DNA from: an uncultured Eubacteriales bacterium
Lineage (GTDB): Bacteria > Bacillota > Clostridia > Oscillospirales > Acutalibacteraceae
NCBI GenBank assembly: GCA_900315605.1
Contig: OMZU01000013.1
Location: 30,220-94,219, forward strand
Length of the DNA stretch: 64,000 bases
Reading direction: 5' to 3'
Shown here: piece by piece, positions 44,858 through 53,107 of the stretch
Layout: each line of letters opens with the position of its first letter
Numbering within the stretch: the first letter of the stretch is position 1
The notes under the pieces: generated by a model
The model's input: only the letters and a program-made list of their open reading frames with translations
Told to the model about the DNA's origin: nothing
Database searches by the model: none
Translations under genes and position numbers: made by a program

Positions 44858-45003
44858 CTAACGTTTCCAAAAACGCAATTTTTAGATGACGGCATTTTCG
44901 GGCTGATTAAAACCAACGTTTCCAAAAACGTTATTTCCATATGTCGGCATTTTCGGGCTACCGTTGTTTAAATTTTTCGCCGACCCATCTGCTCGGAATG
45001 AAA
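44858..45003. repeat. Family C repeat, tandem (period 55), overlapping queH
   Basis: AACGTTTCCAAAAACG occurs at 44860 and 44915, each followed by GGCATTTTCGGGCT; then GTTTAAATTTTTCGCCGACC and ATCTGCTCGGAAT, matching the repeat at 50.7 kb. It overlaps the last 39 codons of queH. Confidence 0.75.
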
Positions 45004-45598
45004 ATATGCAGCCGCAGTAGTTTTGTCGGTAGAGGTCGTATTGTGCGGAGAGTTGGATCGAACGCTTGTAGCCCTCTCGTTTTTTGAAGTCCGAGGGCAG
45101 CCAGCTAACGCCGTGTTTTGCGGCTTCTTCCTCGCCGATTTGGTTGAGCAGAGCGGCGTTTTTCAGCGGACTGATCGTCAGGGTAGTCGTAAAGTAATCC
45201 GCTCCAAGCTCCTTTGCCTTTTGAGCTGCCGCGCTCAGGCGCAGGCGGAAGCATTTTTCGCAGCGTTTTCCGCCCTCCGGCTCGTTTTCAAGCCCTTTTA
45301 TCAGGGAAAAAAACTCCCTTGGGTCGTATACGCTCTCGGTGATCGTGACGGGATTTGCAAAAGGCATTTCGGAGATCAGCCGCTTTTCTTCCTCAAGACG
45401 ATGATGATATTCTTCTTTTAAAGAAATATTTGGATTGTAATAAAAAACCGTAATATTGAAAAAATCAGAAAGATATTCAAGACAATAGCTCGAACACGGC
45501 GCACAGCACGCATGAAGCAAAAGCGTGGGGACTTCGCCGTTTTTTTGATGCTTGTCAATGATTTTGTCAAGCAGCTTTTGGTAGTTGATTTTATTCAT
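44882..45598 (-). CDS. queH: Epoxyqueuosine reductase QueH, with repeat-encoded tail
   Basis: 238 residues from ATG 45598, which overlaps the upstream HAD stop. QueH reduces epoxyqueuosine to queuosine in tRNA. The HACCAPCSSY motif (Cys31, Cys32, Cys35), RCEKCFRLRL and YCGCIF cysteine sets bind its metal and cluster. After GCIF, where the family normally ends, the last 39 or so residues are encoded by the family C repeat at 44858-45003, so the tail is an addition and probably not functional. ATG 45673 is rejected as an alternative. Confidence 0.9.
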   Translation of the reverse strand: MNKINYQKLLDKIIDKHQKNGEVPTLLLHACCAPCSSYCLEYLSDFFNITVFYYNPNISLKEEYHHRLEEEKRLISEMPFANPVTITESVYDPREFFSLIKGLENEPEGGKRCEKCFRLRLSAAAQKAKELGADYFTTTLTISPLKNAALLNQIGEEEAAKHGVSWLPSDFKKREGYKRSIQLSAQYDLYRQNYCGCIFSFRADGSAKNLNNGSPKMPTYGNNVFGNVGFNQPENAVI

Positions 45599-46265
45599 TT
45601 TGTTTTGCACCGCCGTTGCAAATGTATTCAAAAAGCTCGTCCGCGCTTGCAGCCACAAACGGCGCGCCTGCACAGATCAGCTCGTTTTTGCCGCGAAAGC
45701 CCCACTCAACGCCTGCCATGGCTACGCCTGCGTTTTGCGCGGTGAACACGTCAACGTCGCTGTCGCCGACGTATATGCACTCGCTCCTGTCATAAACCTT
45801 GCAGAGCTTTAGGAGCGCGTTCAGGGCTTCGCCGTCGGGCTTGGGCTTGAATTCCGGCTTTTTGCCCCAGGCAGCGGCAAAGCTGTGGCTCGGATAAAGC
45901 TTGCGCAAAATCCGTTCGACAAATTCATCGGGCTTGTTCGAGAGCACGGCGGTCATGATCCCGCGGCTTTTTAGCCCCTCAAGCAGCTTTGCGCAGCCGT
46001 TGTACGCCGTCGTGTTGTCGGTGCAGCGCAGGGCGTATTCTTTGTTAAAGGTTTTTTCGACGACATCAAACAGCCGCTCGTCCTTAACTCCGTCCATTGC
46101 TCGCCAAATCAGCTTTGCACGTCCGTTTCCAACGTAGGTTTTAAAATTTTTGACCGGCTTTTCGGGCAAGCCTGCTGCTGCAAGCCCCAGATTCACGCAA
46201 ATCGCAAGGTCTGTGAGCGAATCGGCAAGCGTGCCGTCAAGGTCGAAAACCGCAATCTTAAACAT
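45591..46265 (-). CDS. HAD-family phosphatase (phosphoglycolate phosphatase-like)
   Basis: 224 residues from ATG 46265. The catalytic motif AVFDLDGTLADS gives Asp8 and Asp10; VLSNKP (motif II) and YVGDSDVDVFTAQNAG (motif IV) are intact. A helical cap lies between residues 15 and 80. Probable small phosphoester phosphatase. Located between a cyclase-family gene (2 bp upstream stop-to-start) and queH (8-bp overlap), forming a three-gene transcript. Confidence 0.88.
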   Translation of the reverse strand: MFKIAVFDLDGTLADSLTDLAICVNLGLAAAGLPEKPVKNFKTYVGNGRAKLIWRAMDGVKDERLFDVVEKTFNKEYALRCTDNTTAYNGCAKLLEGLKSRGIMTAVLSNKPDEFVERILRKLYPSHSFAAAWGKKPEFKPKPDGEALNALLKLCKVYDRSECIYVGDSDVDVFTAQNAGVAMAGVEWGFRGKNELICAGAPFVAASADELFEYICNGGAKQNE

Positions 46266-46266
46266 A

Positions 46267-46860
46267 TTAATTGATCCCTTTTTCCTGTTCAAACAAAATC
46301 GCTCTGCACGGCGCAGCCTCAAGTCCGCACGCCTTGAGCGGAAAGGCGCAGAGGTCGTACTCTCCGTCCGAAATATTGGAGAGGTTCAGATTTTCGAGCG
46401 CGACTATCCCTGCGCGCGCAAGCTCGCGGTGGGTGCGCTCTTCGTCAAACGAGGGCGCGATAGAATCCGCGTCGGTGCCCACAAGCACGACCCGGCTGGA
46501 AGCCAAAACGATTGCCGCTGAATGAGACAAAAAGGTTTTGCCCTCGCCGTGAAACAAAATCCTGCGCTTGCAATAGGGAAGAAGCTTGTCCATGTCCGCG
46601 CCTGTCAAGACCCCCTCAACCGAAATCACCGTACACTTGCCGTAAAAGGTGTTGAGCCTGATCTGGTCAATGGGGCTTCCGTCCTCACAAAAATGCAGCG
46701 GCGCGTCAATATGGGTGCCTGCGTGCGAGCACATAGAAATTGCCGAGAGATTGAACTCGTCGCCGTCGTCGATTTTTTTTAGAAATTCAACGCGCGTTTC
46801 CGGGTCGCCCTCATAAACAGGCGTGCTCAAAACGTCGCGCGAAATATCGTGAATATACAT
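46267..46860 (-). CDS. Cyclase family protein (kynurenine formamidase-like)
   Basis: 197 residues. The metal-binding HAGTHIDAPLH motif and the N-terminal VYEGDPETR are diagnostic for the cyclase/KynB family, which hydrolyses formamides or cyclic amides. No tryptophan-degradation gene is nearby, so the substrate is unknown. First gene of the cyclase-HAD-queH run. The start at 46860 is preceded on the minus strand by GGGGAGGGATAGGA, a strong binding site. Confidence 0.85.
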   Translation of the reverse strand: MYIHDISRDVLSTPVYEGDPETRVEFLKKIDDGDEFNLSAISMCSHAGTHIDAPLHFCEDGSPIDQIRLNTFYGKCTVISVEGVLTGADMDKLLPYCKRRILFHGEGKTFLSHSAAIVLASSRVVLVGTDADSIAPSFDEERTHRELARAGIVALENLNLSNISDGEYDLCAFPLKACGLEAAPCRAILFEQEKGIN

Positions 46861-46941
46861 TCCTATCCCTCCCCAAGAGAATTATAACACACAAAACAAG
46901 CGGATACAACAAAAATATACATTAATTTTTCTTTTATTCTA

Positions 46942-46971
46942 TTGAAATTTTATTGCATTTTATGGTATGAT
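46942..46971 (+). promoter_or_regulatory. Promoter of the MNT/HEPN locus
   Basis: TTGAAA (46942-46947), 18-bp spacer, TATGAT (46966-46971), in very A/T-rich DNA 40 bp before the MNT gene. Confidence 0.55.
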
Positions 46972-47013
46972 AAGGAATAGTGAAACTCCGATTGATCGTG
47001 GGAGGTGGCTTGT

Positions 47014-47352
47014 ATGTGTACAAAAAATGAAGCTATGATTATTCTGCGCGAGGTTTATGAGGGCTGTTTGGCTGTTTTCGGAGATGTTAAAGCAGCATAT
47101 CTCTACGGTTCGTATGCCAGAGGCGATTATCATGAGGAATCAGATGTAGATATTCTTCTGACAGTAGAGCAGCCTCAGTCGGTGATATCCGCTCATCGTT
47201 CGGATATTGCCGAGCTGTCAAGCGATCTGAGCTTGGAGCATGATATTACTGTTTCGATCAGCGTAAAGCCTGCCGAGCAATTTGAAAGATTGACTGATGT
47301 ACTGCCGTTTTATCAAAACGTCGTAAGAGAGGGAATAAAGTATGCAAGCTGA
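47014..47352 (+). CDS. MNT-domain nucleotidyltransferase (type VII antitoxin)
   Basis: 112 residues from ATG 47014, with GGGAGGTGG 7 bases upstream. The minimal nucleotidyltransferase motif is YGSYARGDYHEESDVDILL: Gly32-Ser33, with metal aspartates 44 and 46. In MNT/HEPN modules this protein adds AMP to the HEPN toxin and silences it. The HEPN gene follows with an 11-bp overlap but is interrupted, so this antitoxin is now probably without a functional target at this locus. Confidence 0.88.
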   Translation: MCTKNEAMIILREVYEGCLAVFGDVKAAYLYGSYARGDYHEESDVDILLTVEQPQSVISAHRSDIAELSSDLSLEHDITVSISVKPAEQFERLTDVLPFYQNVVREGIKYAS

Positions 47353-47927
47353 GGATTGGAAGTCAATATCAAAAGTCAGACTGGAGCGTGCAGTCGAATT
47401 TTTAGGTGATTCGCTTGCGTTGTATAATGAAGGGCGATACAGAAGTGCTGCCAGCAGATTATATTTCAGTGCGTTTCACGCTATGAGAGCGGTCTTGGCG
47501 TTGGACGGCATTGACAGAAAGCATCACAGCGGGATCATTTCCGAGTTTAGAAAGCTGTATGTAAAAACAGGAGTTTTTGACAGGACAGTTTCAAGTATAA
47601 TCGCAACAATATCTTTAAGGCAACACCGCACAATTCATGGCGCACGCCTTGCTTGCATATTATTCCGTCAGACTGCCCAAAAATCAGTATCCATACGTCA
47701 GTATGCACACTGTATTTGTACATTCTGACGAAAAATCTGACTACGCAATCCGCACACCAGAATTATGCGGTATTGCCTTAATGCGTCATGACAGCGATTA
47801 CGATGATTATATTCCGATAGATAAAGAAGATCTTGATGATATGATCCCAAAGGTCAAGAAAATGATAAACGATATTCAAAACTATCTTGAACCGATTTAC
47901 GGCGAGGAGGATAATGATACCGAATAA
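47342..47927 (+). pseudogene. HEPN-domain toxin gene interrupted by a family A element
   Basis: The 5' half (from 47342) gives LERAVEFLGDSLALYNEGRY and SAASRLYFSAFHAMRAVLAL, typical HEPN helices. The 3' part (47782-47927) gives MRHDSDYDDYIPIDKEDLDD ... KKMINDIQNYLEP, the rest of the domain. Between them lies a 159-bp element (47619-47777) flanked by TTAA. Removing it and one TTAA restores the frame exactly: ATIS-L-MRHDSDYDDY. The intact protein would be about 140 residues. In type VII systems HEPN is an RNase toxin. Confidence 0.9.
47619..47777. mobile_element. Family A MITE-like element, full length, inside the HEPN gene
   Basis: 159 bp; ends GGCAACACCGCACAATTC and GAATTATGCGGTATTGCC are inverted repeats (18 bp, two mismatches). 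TTAA is present on both sides (47615-47618 and 47778-47781). Interior blocks CGCACGCCTTGCTTGCATAT and CATTCTGACGAAAAATC recur at 22.5 and 63.6 kb. It has no coding capacity, so it must have been moved by a transposase in trans. Confidence 0.9.
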
Positions 47928-47956
47928 ATCTACAAAAGGGAATGAGAGGGAAAACA

Positions 47957-49381
47957 ATGAATGTGATTTTAGATTTTTTTAATTCCGTTGACGATATCAT
48001 GTACTACCCCGTGCTTATCATAGTTTTGGCTGTGGCTGGTCTGTTTTTCACCTGCCGCACGCGCGGAGTACAAATTCGTCTTTTCGGCACAGCCTGCAAG
48101 CTGATCGTCGAAAAGCCTGCTTCGGCTCAAAAGGTGTCGTCGTTTCAGGCTCTTATGGTTTCAACCGCCTCGCGCGTGGGCACAGGAAACATTGTGGGAG
48201 TTTCAACCGCTATTTGCCTGGGCGGTCCCGGCGCGTGCTTTTGGATGTGGCTGATGTGCATTATCGGTGCGTCCTCGGCGTTCATCGAGAGTACGCTTGC
48301 TCAGATTTTTAAGCAGAAGGACAAGGAGGGACACAGCTTTGGCGGTCCTGCCTATTACATAGAAAAAGCTCTAAAGCAGCCTGTGATCGCGGCGGTTTTC
48401 TGCGTTTTTCTTATTGCGACCTACGCCATAGGCTTTAATTTGCTTTGCTCCTTCAATTTGCAGTCCTCGTTCCAGACCTATACAGGTCTTTATGACAAAA
48501 CCTGGACTCCCATCATCGTGGGCGCGATCCTCGCGCTGGCTGTCGGATTTTGCGTTATGGGCGGCGGCAAGCGTATCGTAAGGCTCACCGAAAAGGTCGT
48601 TCCGGTAATGGGCGTTGCCTATGTTGTGATCTCTCTGGTGATCATTTTTGCTCATATCACGCTGATACCTCAGACCTTCGGCGAAATTTTTAAGGACGCC
48701 TTTGATTTTCGCGCTATCTTCGGCGGCTTCAGCGGCTCGTGCATGGTGCTCGGAATCAAGCGCGGACTGTTTTCCAACGAAGCCGGCGTAGGCTCTGCTC
48801 CAAACGCCTCGGCTTCTGCGGATGTTACCCACCCTGTCAAGCAGGGCTTGGTTCAGACTGTGTCGGTCTATATCGACACAATGCTGCTCTGCACCGCCAC
48901 CGCGCTTATGTGCCTGACCTCGGGCGTAGAGAGAAGCATTTCTGTTTCGGGCGCACCCTATGTTCAAAACGCGGTTTCAACCGTTTTCGGCGATTTCGGT
49001 CCCATTTTTATCACCGTGGCAATGGTTCTGTTTGCGTTCACAACGCTTATCGGCAATTTGTATTATGTTGATAACGCGCTTGCCTACCTCAACAAAAAAC
49101 GCCGTCCATCCAAAAACTTCATGACGGTTTTCTATATTGTCTGCGTTGCCGTGATCTTTGTCGGCGCGGTCACTCCAATGGATCTGGCGTGGGCGTTGGC
49201 GGATATCACAATGGGCGGAATGACGCTTATCAATATACCTTGCTGTATGATACTTTCGGGTGTTGCGGTAAAGGCACTAAGGGATTTTGAGCGGCAGAAA
49301 AAGCGCAGACTAAACCCAGTTTTCCATGCTAAAGATATCGGGCTTGATGAATCTGAGCTGCATTTCTGGAAATCTAAATAA
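47957..49381 (+). CDS. Sodium:alanine symporter (AGCS family)
   Basis: 474 residues from ATG 47957, preceded by GAGAGGG; an ATG at 47942 is less well placed. About 10-12 membrane helices. The family signature is clear in VSTASRVGTGNIVGVSTAIC and in GGPAYYIEKAL and FSNEAGVGSAPNASA. It imports alanine or glycine with Na+. It stands alone, closed by a terminator shared with the convergent DUF896 gene. Confidence 0.93.
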   Translation: MNVILDFFNSVDDIMYYPVLIIVLAVAGLFFTCRTRGVQIRLFGTACKLIVEKPASAQKVSSFQALMVSTASRVGTGNIVGVSTAICLGGPGACFWMWLMCIIGASSAFIESTLAQIFKQKDKEGHSFGGPAYYIEKALKQPVIAAVFCVFLIATYAIGFNLLCSFNLQSSFQTYTGLYDKTWTPIIVGAILALAVGFCVMGGGKRIVRLTEKVVPVMGVAYVVISLVIIFAHITLIPQTFGEIFKDAFDFRAIFGGFSGSCMVLGIKRGLFSNEAGVGSAPNASASADVTHPVKQGLVQTVSVYIDTMLLCTATALMCLTSGVERSISVSGAPYVQNAVSTVFGDFGPIFITVAMVLFAFTTLIGNLYYVDNALAYLNKKRRPSKNFMTVFYIVCVAVIFVGAVTPMDLAWALADITMGGMTLINIPCCMILSGVAVKALRDFERQKKRRLNPVFHAKDIGLDESELHFWKSK

Positions 49382-49403
49382 TTCAGTTAAAGAAAAATAA
49401 AAG

Positions 49404-49446
49404 CCTCTGAAAGCGGCTGCCGCAGCTTGGCATTTGCTTTCAGAGG
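49404..49446. terminator. Bidirectional terminator after the alanine symporter
   Basis: Perfect 11-bp stem CCTCTGAAAGC (49404-49414) / GCTTTCAGAGG (49436-49446) with a second GC hairpin in the loop. Lies between convergent genes. Confidence 0.75.
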
Positions 49447-49450
49447 TCGT

Positions 49451-49672
49451 TTATTTGTCTTTCTTTTTTGCGTATGCCTGCTTGAACGGAACAACGCTTC
49501 CGTCCTTTTCCTTTACGCTCACATTATCAAGCGTGTTGTCAAACTGTGCGCGGATCTCTCCGAGATAAATCTTGTAAAGCTTTTTTTGCTCGGCAAGCTC
49601 ATCTGCGCTGAGTCCCTGCTCACGTTTCTTTTTTGCAAGCTCGTTTATTCTGTTCAGCATTGCTTTGTCCAT
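49451..49672 (-). CDS. DUF896 family protein (YnzC-like)
   Basis: 73 residues from ATG 49672. The pattern LNRINELAKKKREQGLSADE, then QKKLYKIYLGEIRAQF, is that of the small helical DUF896 family of Firmicutes, whose Bacillus member YnzC is SOS-associated. Function here is unknown. It is convergent with the symporter and about 40 bp downstream of bioY, on the same strand, so cotranscription with bioY is possible. Confidence 0.88.
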   Translation of the reverse strand: MDKAMLNRINELAKKKREQGLSADELAEQKKLYKIYLGEIRAQFDNTLDNVSVKEKDGSVVPFKQAYAKKKDK

Positions 49673-49713
49673 AATATCACCCGATAGAATAATATCACAA
49701 ACCTCACAAAAGG

Positions 49714-50286
49714 TCAAGCCGCCAACAGTCCTGCCTTCAAAAGTGCCTTGCGGATCACGATCGCGAGTAACGAGGCTATCACGCATTTTGCAAGGTCAAC
49801 CAAAATGAAAACAGATGTAAGCGTTGTCACCGCTGTCCAAAGATCGGCGTTGGCATAGAGCATATACATCGCGATCCCGGGGATATAAATGCAGGGGATC
49901 CCCACCAAAATTGCCGAGAAAATGTATCGCGGCAGACTGCCGGTTTTTCCCTTTGCAAGGCTGACAAAAAACGCGGCGAACAAAAATCCGATTATAAATC
50001 CGCCGGTGGGCGAGAGGATAACGCCAAAGCCGCCCTTGCCTCCCGAAAAAACAGGAAGTCCGACGATTCCCAATAATGTGTAGATCAGCGCGGCAGCGAG
50101 CGAGTGAGTCGGCTTTAGAAGCAGCGCGACCAAAAGCACCGCCAAAACCTGCATTGTGAACGGAACAGGCAAAAACGGGATCGGGATCGTTATGAACGCC
50201 GAAACGCAGAGCAATGCGGCGCAGACCGCGATCTGAGCCATTGCAAGCAGATTTGTTTTTGAATTGGTCACAGCTTTTTGAGACAT
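49714..50286 (-). CDS. bioY: Biotin transporter BioY (ECF substrate-binding component)
   Basis: 190 residues from ATG 50286 with AGAGG upstream; ATG 50304 is an alternative. Six membrane helices and the conserved ALIYTLLGIVGLPVFSGGKG and SPTGGFIIGFL motifs identify BioY, which binds biotin in the membrane and works alone or with the ECF module. A good promoter with a palindrome overlapping its -10 lies just upstream (50312-50346). Confidence 0.93.
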   Translation of the reverse strand: MSQKAVTNSKTNLLAMAQIAVCAALLCVSAFITIPIPFLPVPFTMQVLAVLLVALLLKPTHSLAAALIYTLLGIVGLPVFSGGKGGFGVILSPTGGFIIGFLFAAFFVSLAKGKTGSLPRYIFSAILVGIPCIYIPGIAMYMLYANADLWTAVTTLTSVFILVDLAKCVIASLLAIVIRKALLKAGLLAA

Positions 50287-50311
50287 ATTGTCAACCTCTT
50301 TCATTTTTTAT

Positions 50312-50346
50312 GTTTACATTGTAACACCAAATAATCAAATTGTCAA
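50312..50346 (-). promoter_or_regulatory. bioY promoter with palindrome
   Basis: On the minus strand: TTGACA (complement of 50341-50346), 17-bp spacer, TACAAT (complement of 50318-50323). GTTTACATTGTAAC (50312-50325) is an imperfect palindrome over the -10. Its TGTAAAC half resembles half-sites of biotin repressors, but the normal spacing is not present. Confidence 0.55.
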
Positions 50347-50351
50347 CCTTA

Positions 50352-50645
50352 ATTCAATTGACAATTGACAATGGACAATTGACAATTTCGGTCGGGAAGA
50401 AAGGTTTTGTATAAAAAATCTCGTCGTTCCCGACTGTATTACTAATGGTCTAAGCTTTTTTATTATACTGTAGGGTCGCACCCATGTGTGCGACCTGCCT
50501 AAAAAGCCATTGCTTCCGAGGGCGCACACGCGGGTGCGCCCCTACGATATTAAAGGTGATGTTTTGCTAAATAAATATAAATATAGTTTGTAATAAACAT
50601 ATTTGATAGATAAATTCTGTTTGCTCGACCAAAATTGTTAATTGG
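50352..50645. repeat. Family B long inverted-repeat element (copy 7)
   Basis: Left arm with GACAATTGACAATGGACAAT, TTTCGGTCGGGAAGA and GTTCCCGACTGTATTAC; centre (50468-50548) with TGTAGGGTCGCACCC and GGGTGCGCCCCTAC in inverted orientation; right arm with AATTCTGTTTGCTCGACCAA and AATTGTTAATTGG. Complete copy. No coding content. Confidence 0.85.
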
Positions 50646-50648
50646 ATT

Positions 50649-50785
50649 AAATGTTCGGGAAACCGAGATTTGAATTATTACTGACTACCTGCTCGACTTT
50701 AAAAACGTAATTTTAAGATGAACGCATTTTCGGGCAACTAAGGTTTAAAATATCGCTGACCTATCTGCTCGGAATAAAAAATTTG
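50649..50785. repeat. Family C repeat, two diverged units
   Basis: Contains TGTTCGGGAAACCGAGATTT and GCATTTTCGGGCAACTAAGG, each ending in CTGCTCG. Matches the repeat overlapping queH. It borders the promoter of the next gene. Confidence 0.65.
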
Positions 50786-50811
50786 AAATATTCTTTGTTT
50801 TGTGATACAAT
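50783..50811 (+). promoter_or_regulatory. Promoter of the zinc-ribbon membrane protein gene
   Basis: TTGAAA (50783-50788), 17-bp spacer, TACAAT (50806-50811). Transcription would start near 50818, which argues for the ATG at 50842 rather than 50824. Confidence 0.65.
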
Positions 50812-50841
50812 ACTGTTATTACAATGAAACGGACTGATTTT

Positions 50842-51222
50842 ATGAAAAAATGCGAGTATTGCGCAAAGGAAATCTCATATTTTGACCAATTTTGCAGCGA
50901 GGATTGTCAGGAATGCTCTAACCGCTATTACGAAACTCTCGACAAATTCGGAAAGCTTTTTTCGGTCGTCAACGTGATCTGCGTTTTCGGTATTCCGATC
51001 GGCATTTTTTTGTTTTCGTTCTCAAAGACAGTCGGTGCGGCTATAGCCTCTGTTTGCTGTATGGTCCTTGGTATCCTTTTGATTTTTCTGCCGTTTCCGA
51101 CCGACAGCATGATTAGAAAATTCAAGCTCAAAAAAGCCAGAAACGTGACCAGGATCGTGGGCTTGGCGGTGATCATGTTTGGCTTTGCGATTATGGGCTT
51201 TTTGTTTTTTTTCAACGCCTGA
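50842..51222 (+). CDS. Zinc-ribbon small membrane protein, unknown function
   Basis: 126 residues from ATG 50842 (ATG 50824 would leave almost no leader). The N-terminus has a treble-clef-like set of cysteines: CEYC ... CSEDCQEC. Three hydrophobic segments follow (about 45-65, 70-90, 105-125). It is probably a membrane protein with a cytoplasmic zinc site. No family name is certain. Followed by the DUF378-like gene 76 bp downstream. Confidence 0.6.
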   Translation: MKKCEYCAKEISYFDQFCSEDCQECSNRYYETLDKFGKLFSVVNVICVFGIPIGIFLFSFSKTVGAAIASVCCMVLGILLIFLPFPTDSMIRKFKLKKARNVTRIVGLAVIMFGFAIMGFLFFFNA

Positions 51223-51298
51223 TTTATTTTCGGATATTTTTAATAATTTTAAAAAAAGCGTCAACACTAATCATAGCTTTTTAAAAGGAGGTTTTAAA

Positions 51299-51526
51299 AT
51301 GCTTGATAAAATAGCGTTGACGCTGCTTGTTATCGGCGGCCTAAACTGGGGAAGTATAGGCATATTCCAGTTTGACCTGGTGGCGTTTATCGGCGGCGGA
51401 CAGACGGGAATTTTCAGCCGAATTATCTATATTATAGTCGGCTTGGCGGCAATCTGGTGTGTAACTCTGCTTTTCAGAGACACAAAGGATACCATGCTCG
51501 ACGAATCGGTAACGACGAGGGCATAG
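51299..51526 (+). CDS. DUF378 family membrane protein (YuzA-like)
   Basis: 75 residues from ATG 51299 behind AAAAGGAGG. The family hallmark LLVIGGLNWGSIGIFQFDLV is present, with two membrane helices. Function unknown in all species. Ends before a strong terminator. Confidence 0.9.
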   Translation: MLDKIALTLLVIGGLNWGSIGIFQFDLVAFIGGGQTGIFSRIIYIIVGLAAIWCVTLLFRDTKDTMLDESVTTRA

Positions 51527-51552
51527 CCCGCTTTGTTCATCTGCAAAAACCA

Positions 51553-51590
51553 AAAAGGGTTGCTTCTTGTTTTTGAAGCAACCCTTTTAG
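51553..51590 (+). terminator. Terminator after the DUF378 gene
   Basis: 14-bp stem AAAAGGGTTGCTTC (51553-51566) / GAAGCAACCCTTTT (51575-51588). Confidence 0.9.
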
Positions 51591-51624
51591 TCCGAGTTTT
51601 TTAGTCCGAGTTTTTTAGTCCGAG
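51583..51624. repeat. 14-bp tandem repeat (three units)
   Basis: AGTCCGAG recurs at 51589, 51603 and 51617 with TTTTTT between, a 14-bp period that begins within the terminator T-run. Probably slippage duplication. Confidence 0.8.
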
Positions 51625-51641
51625 TAGATAGATTGATTAAG

Positions 51642-51755
51642 AATCAAACGTCAAATGCCCGACAATGCCTACATTTAGAAATAACCTTTTTTAGTAAACA
51701 TCAAATGCCCGACAATGTATCCCATTGGGAAATTGGCTTTTTTAGTACGAGCAGA
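51642..51755. repeat. Family C-related tandem repeat, period 50
   Basis: TCAAATGCCCGACAATG occurs at 51651 and 51701, each followed by a variable stretch and TTTTTTAGTA. Lies right at the 3' end of ackA. Confidence 0.7.
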
Positions 51756-51756
51756 A

Positions 51757-52965
51757 TCACAAAGCCTCAACAATTGCCTTTGTATCTCTTGCGATAACCA
51801 TTTCCTCGTCTGTCGCGATAAGCTCAACGCGGATCTTTGAGCTTGCACTTGAGAGAGTACCGGTAACGCCGAGCCTTGCCTTGTTGTTGAACTCCTTGTC
51901 AAGCTCAACTCCGAGACACTTTAGGTAATCGCAAACCTTTTCTCTGAGAATAGGCTGATTTTCGCCCAGACCTGCCGTGAATACGATCGCGTCGCAGCCG
52001 CCCATTGCAACATAGTAGCTGCCGATGTACTGAGCGATTTGATAATAGAGCATGTCGTGAGCCAGCTTTGCGCGCGCGTTGCCCTCTTCCTCTGCCTTGG
52101 TAACGTCGCGGTCGTCCGAAGAAACGCCCGAAACGCCGAGCAGACCTGACTTTTTGTTGAGGATAGTATTAACGTCGTCAATGCTGAGATTTTCTTTTTC
52201 CGCGATAAAGGTAACAACAGATGGGTCAAGCGAGCCTGAGCGTGTACCCATCATAAAGCCGCCCAGCGGAGTAAGACCCATTGTGGTGTCAATAACCTTG
52301 CCGCCATCAACTGCGGTGATAGAAGAACCGTTTCCAATGTGGCAGGTGATGATTTTTACCTCTTCCTTGGGCTTGCCCATGAGCTCAGCCATTTTTTCGG
52401 AAACATAACGGTGAGATGTGCCGTGAAAGCCGTATTTTCTCACGCCGTATTTTTCGTAGTATTCATAGGGAACGGCATACATATAGGCTTTTTCGGGCAT
52501 TGTTTGATGAAACGCAGTGTCAAAAACCGCAACCTGAGGGATTTTTTCTCCAAACACCTTTGTACACGCCTCAATGCCCTGAATATGAGCAGGATTATGA
52601 AGCGGAGCAAGCGGAGACAGTTCCCTGATTTTTTCCATAACAACGTCGTCGATCAAAACTGATTTGTCGAAGTACGCGCCGCCCTGAACAATTCTGTGAC
52701 CGATCGCCGCAACCTCGGAAAGCTCCTTGATCGCGCCGTATTCTGGGTCGATAAGAACATTTTTAACTGCCTCAAAAGCCTCGGTGTGATTGTGCATCGG
52801 AGTCTTGCGCTCGATTTTCTGACCGTCCTCGGTCTTAAAGCCGATAAACGCGCCGTCTGTGCCGATCCTTTCACAATTACCCTTTGCAAGCACAGTCTCG
52901 CTGCTCATATCAATAAGCTGATATTTAAGCGACGAGCTGCCTGCATTGATTACCAATACATTCAT
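51757..52965 (-). CDS. ackA: Acetate kinase
   Basis: 402 residues from ATG 52965 (AGAGGAA upstream). It makes ATP and acetate from acetyl phosphate in fermentation. The N-terminal VLVINAGSSSLKYQL, the HRIVQGG, FDTAFHQTMP and GFHGTSHRYV motifs and the C-terminal FTAGLGEN are all intact. The usual partner pta is not in this window. It is divergent from tmcAL, which also uses acetate. Confidence 0.97.
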   Translation of the reverse strand: MNVLVINAGSSSLKYQLIDMSSETVLAKGNCERIGTDGAFIGFKTEDGQKIERKTPMHNHTEAFEAVKNVLIDPEYGAIKELSEVAAIGHRIVQGGAYFDKSVLIDDVVMEKIRELSPLAPLHNPAHIQGIEACTKVFGEKIPQVAVFDTAFHQTMPEKAYMYAVPYEYYEKYGVRKYGFHGTSHRYVSEKMAELMGKPKEEVKIITCHIGNGSSITAVDGGKVIDTTMGLTPLGGFMMGTRSGSLDPSVVTFIAEKENLSIDDVNTILNKKSGLLGVSGVSSDDRDVTKAEEEGNARAKLAHDMLYYQIAQYIGSYYVAMGGCDAIVFTAGLGENQPILREKVCDYLKCLGVELDKEFNNKARLGVTGTLSSASSKIRVELIATDEEMVIARDTKAIVEAL

Positions 52966-53107
52966 TATAAACATTCCTCTCTGTATTTTACCGGTGAGTA
53001 TTGCGTCCGGTGTTTTTTTAGTGTACAATAACATTACTACTATACCGCAATATCGAACAAATTTCAAGTATTTTTTTATCAAATATTATAAAAAGGCGGT
53101 GAAAAAA

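Noticed and set aside
47637-47927. Independent 96-codon gene starting inside the family A element
   Set aside because: Its first part is element DNA and its second part is the displaced HEPN C-terminus, so it is a fragment of the interrupted gene.
50312-50325. BirA operator for bioY
   Set aside because: Only a compact palindrome is present, without the long gap between half-sites normal for biotin repressors.
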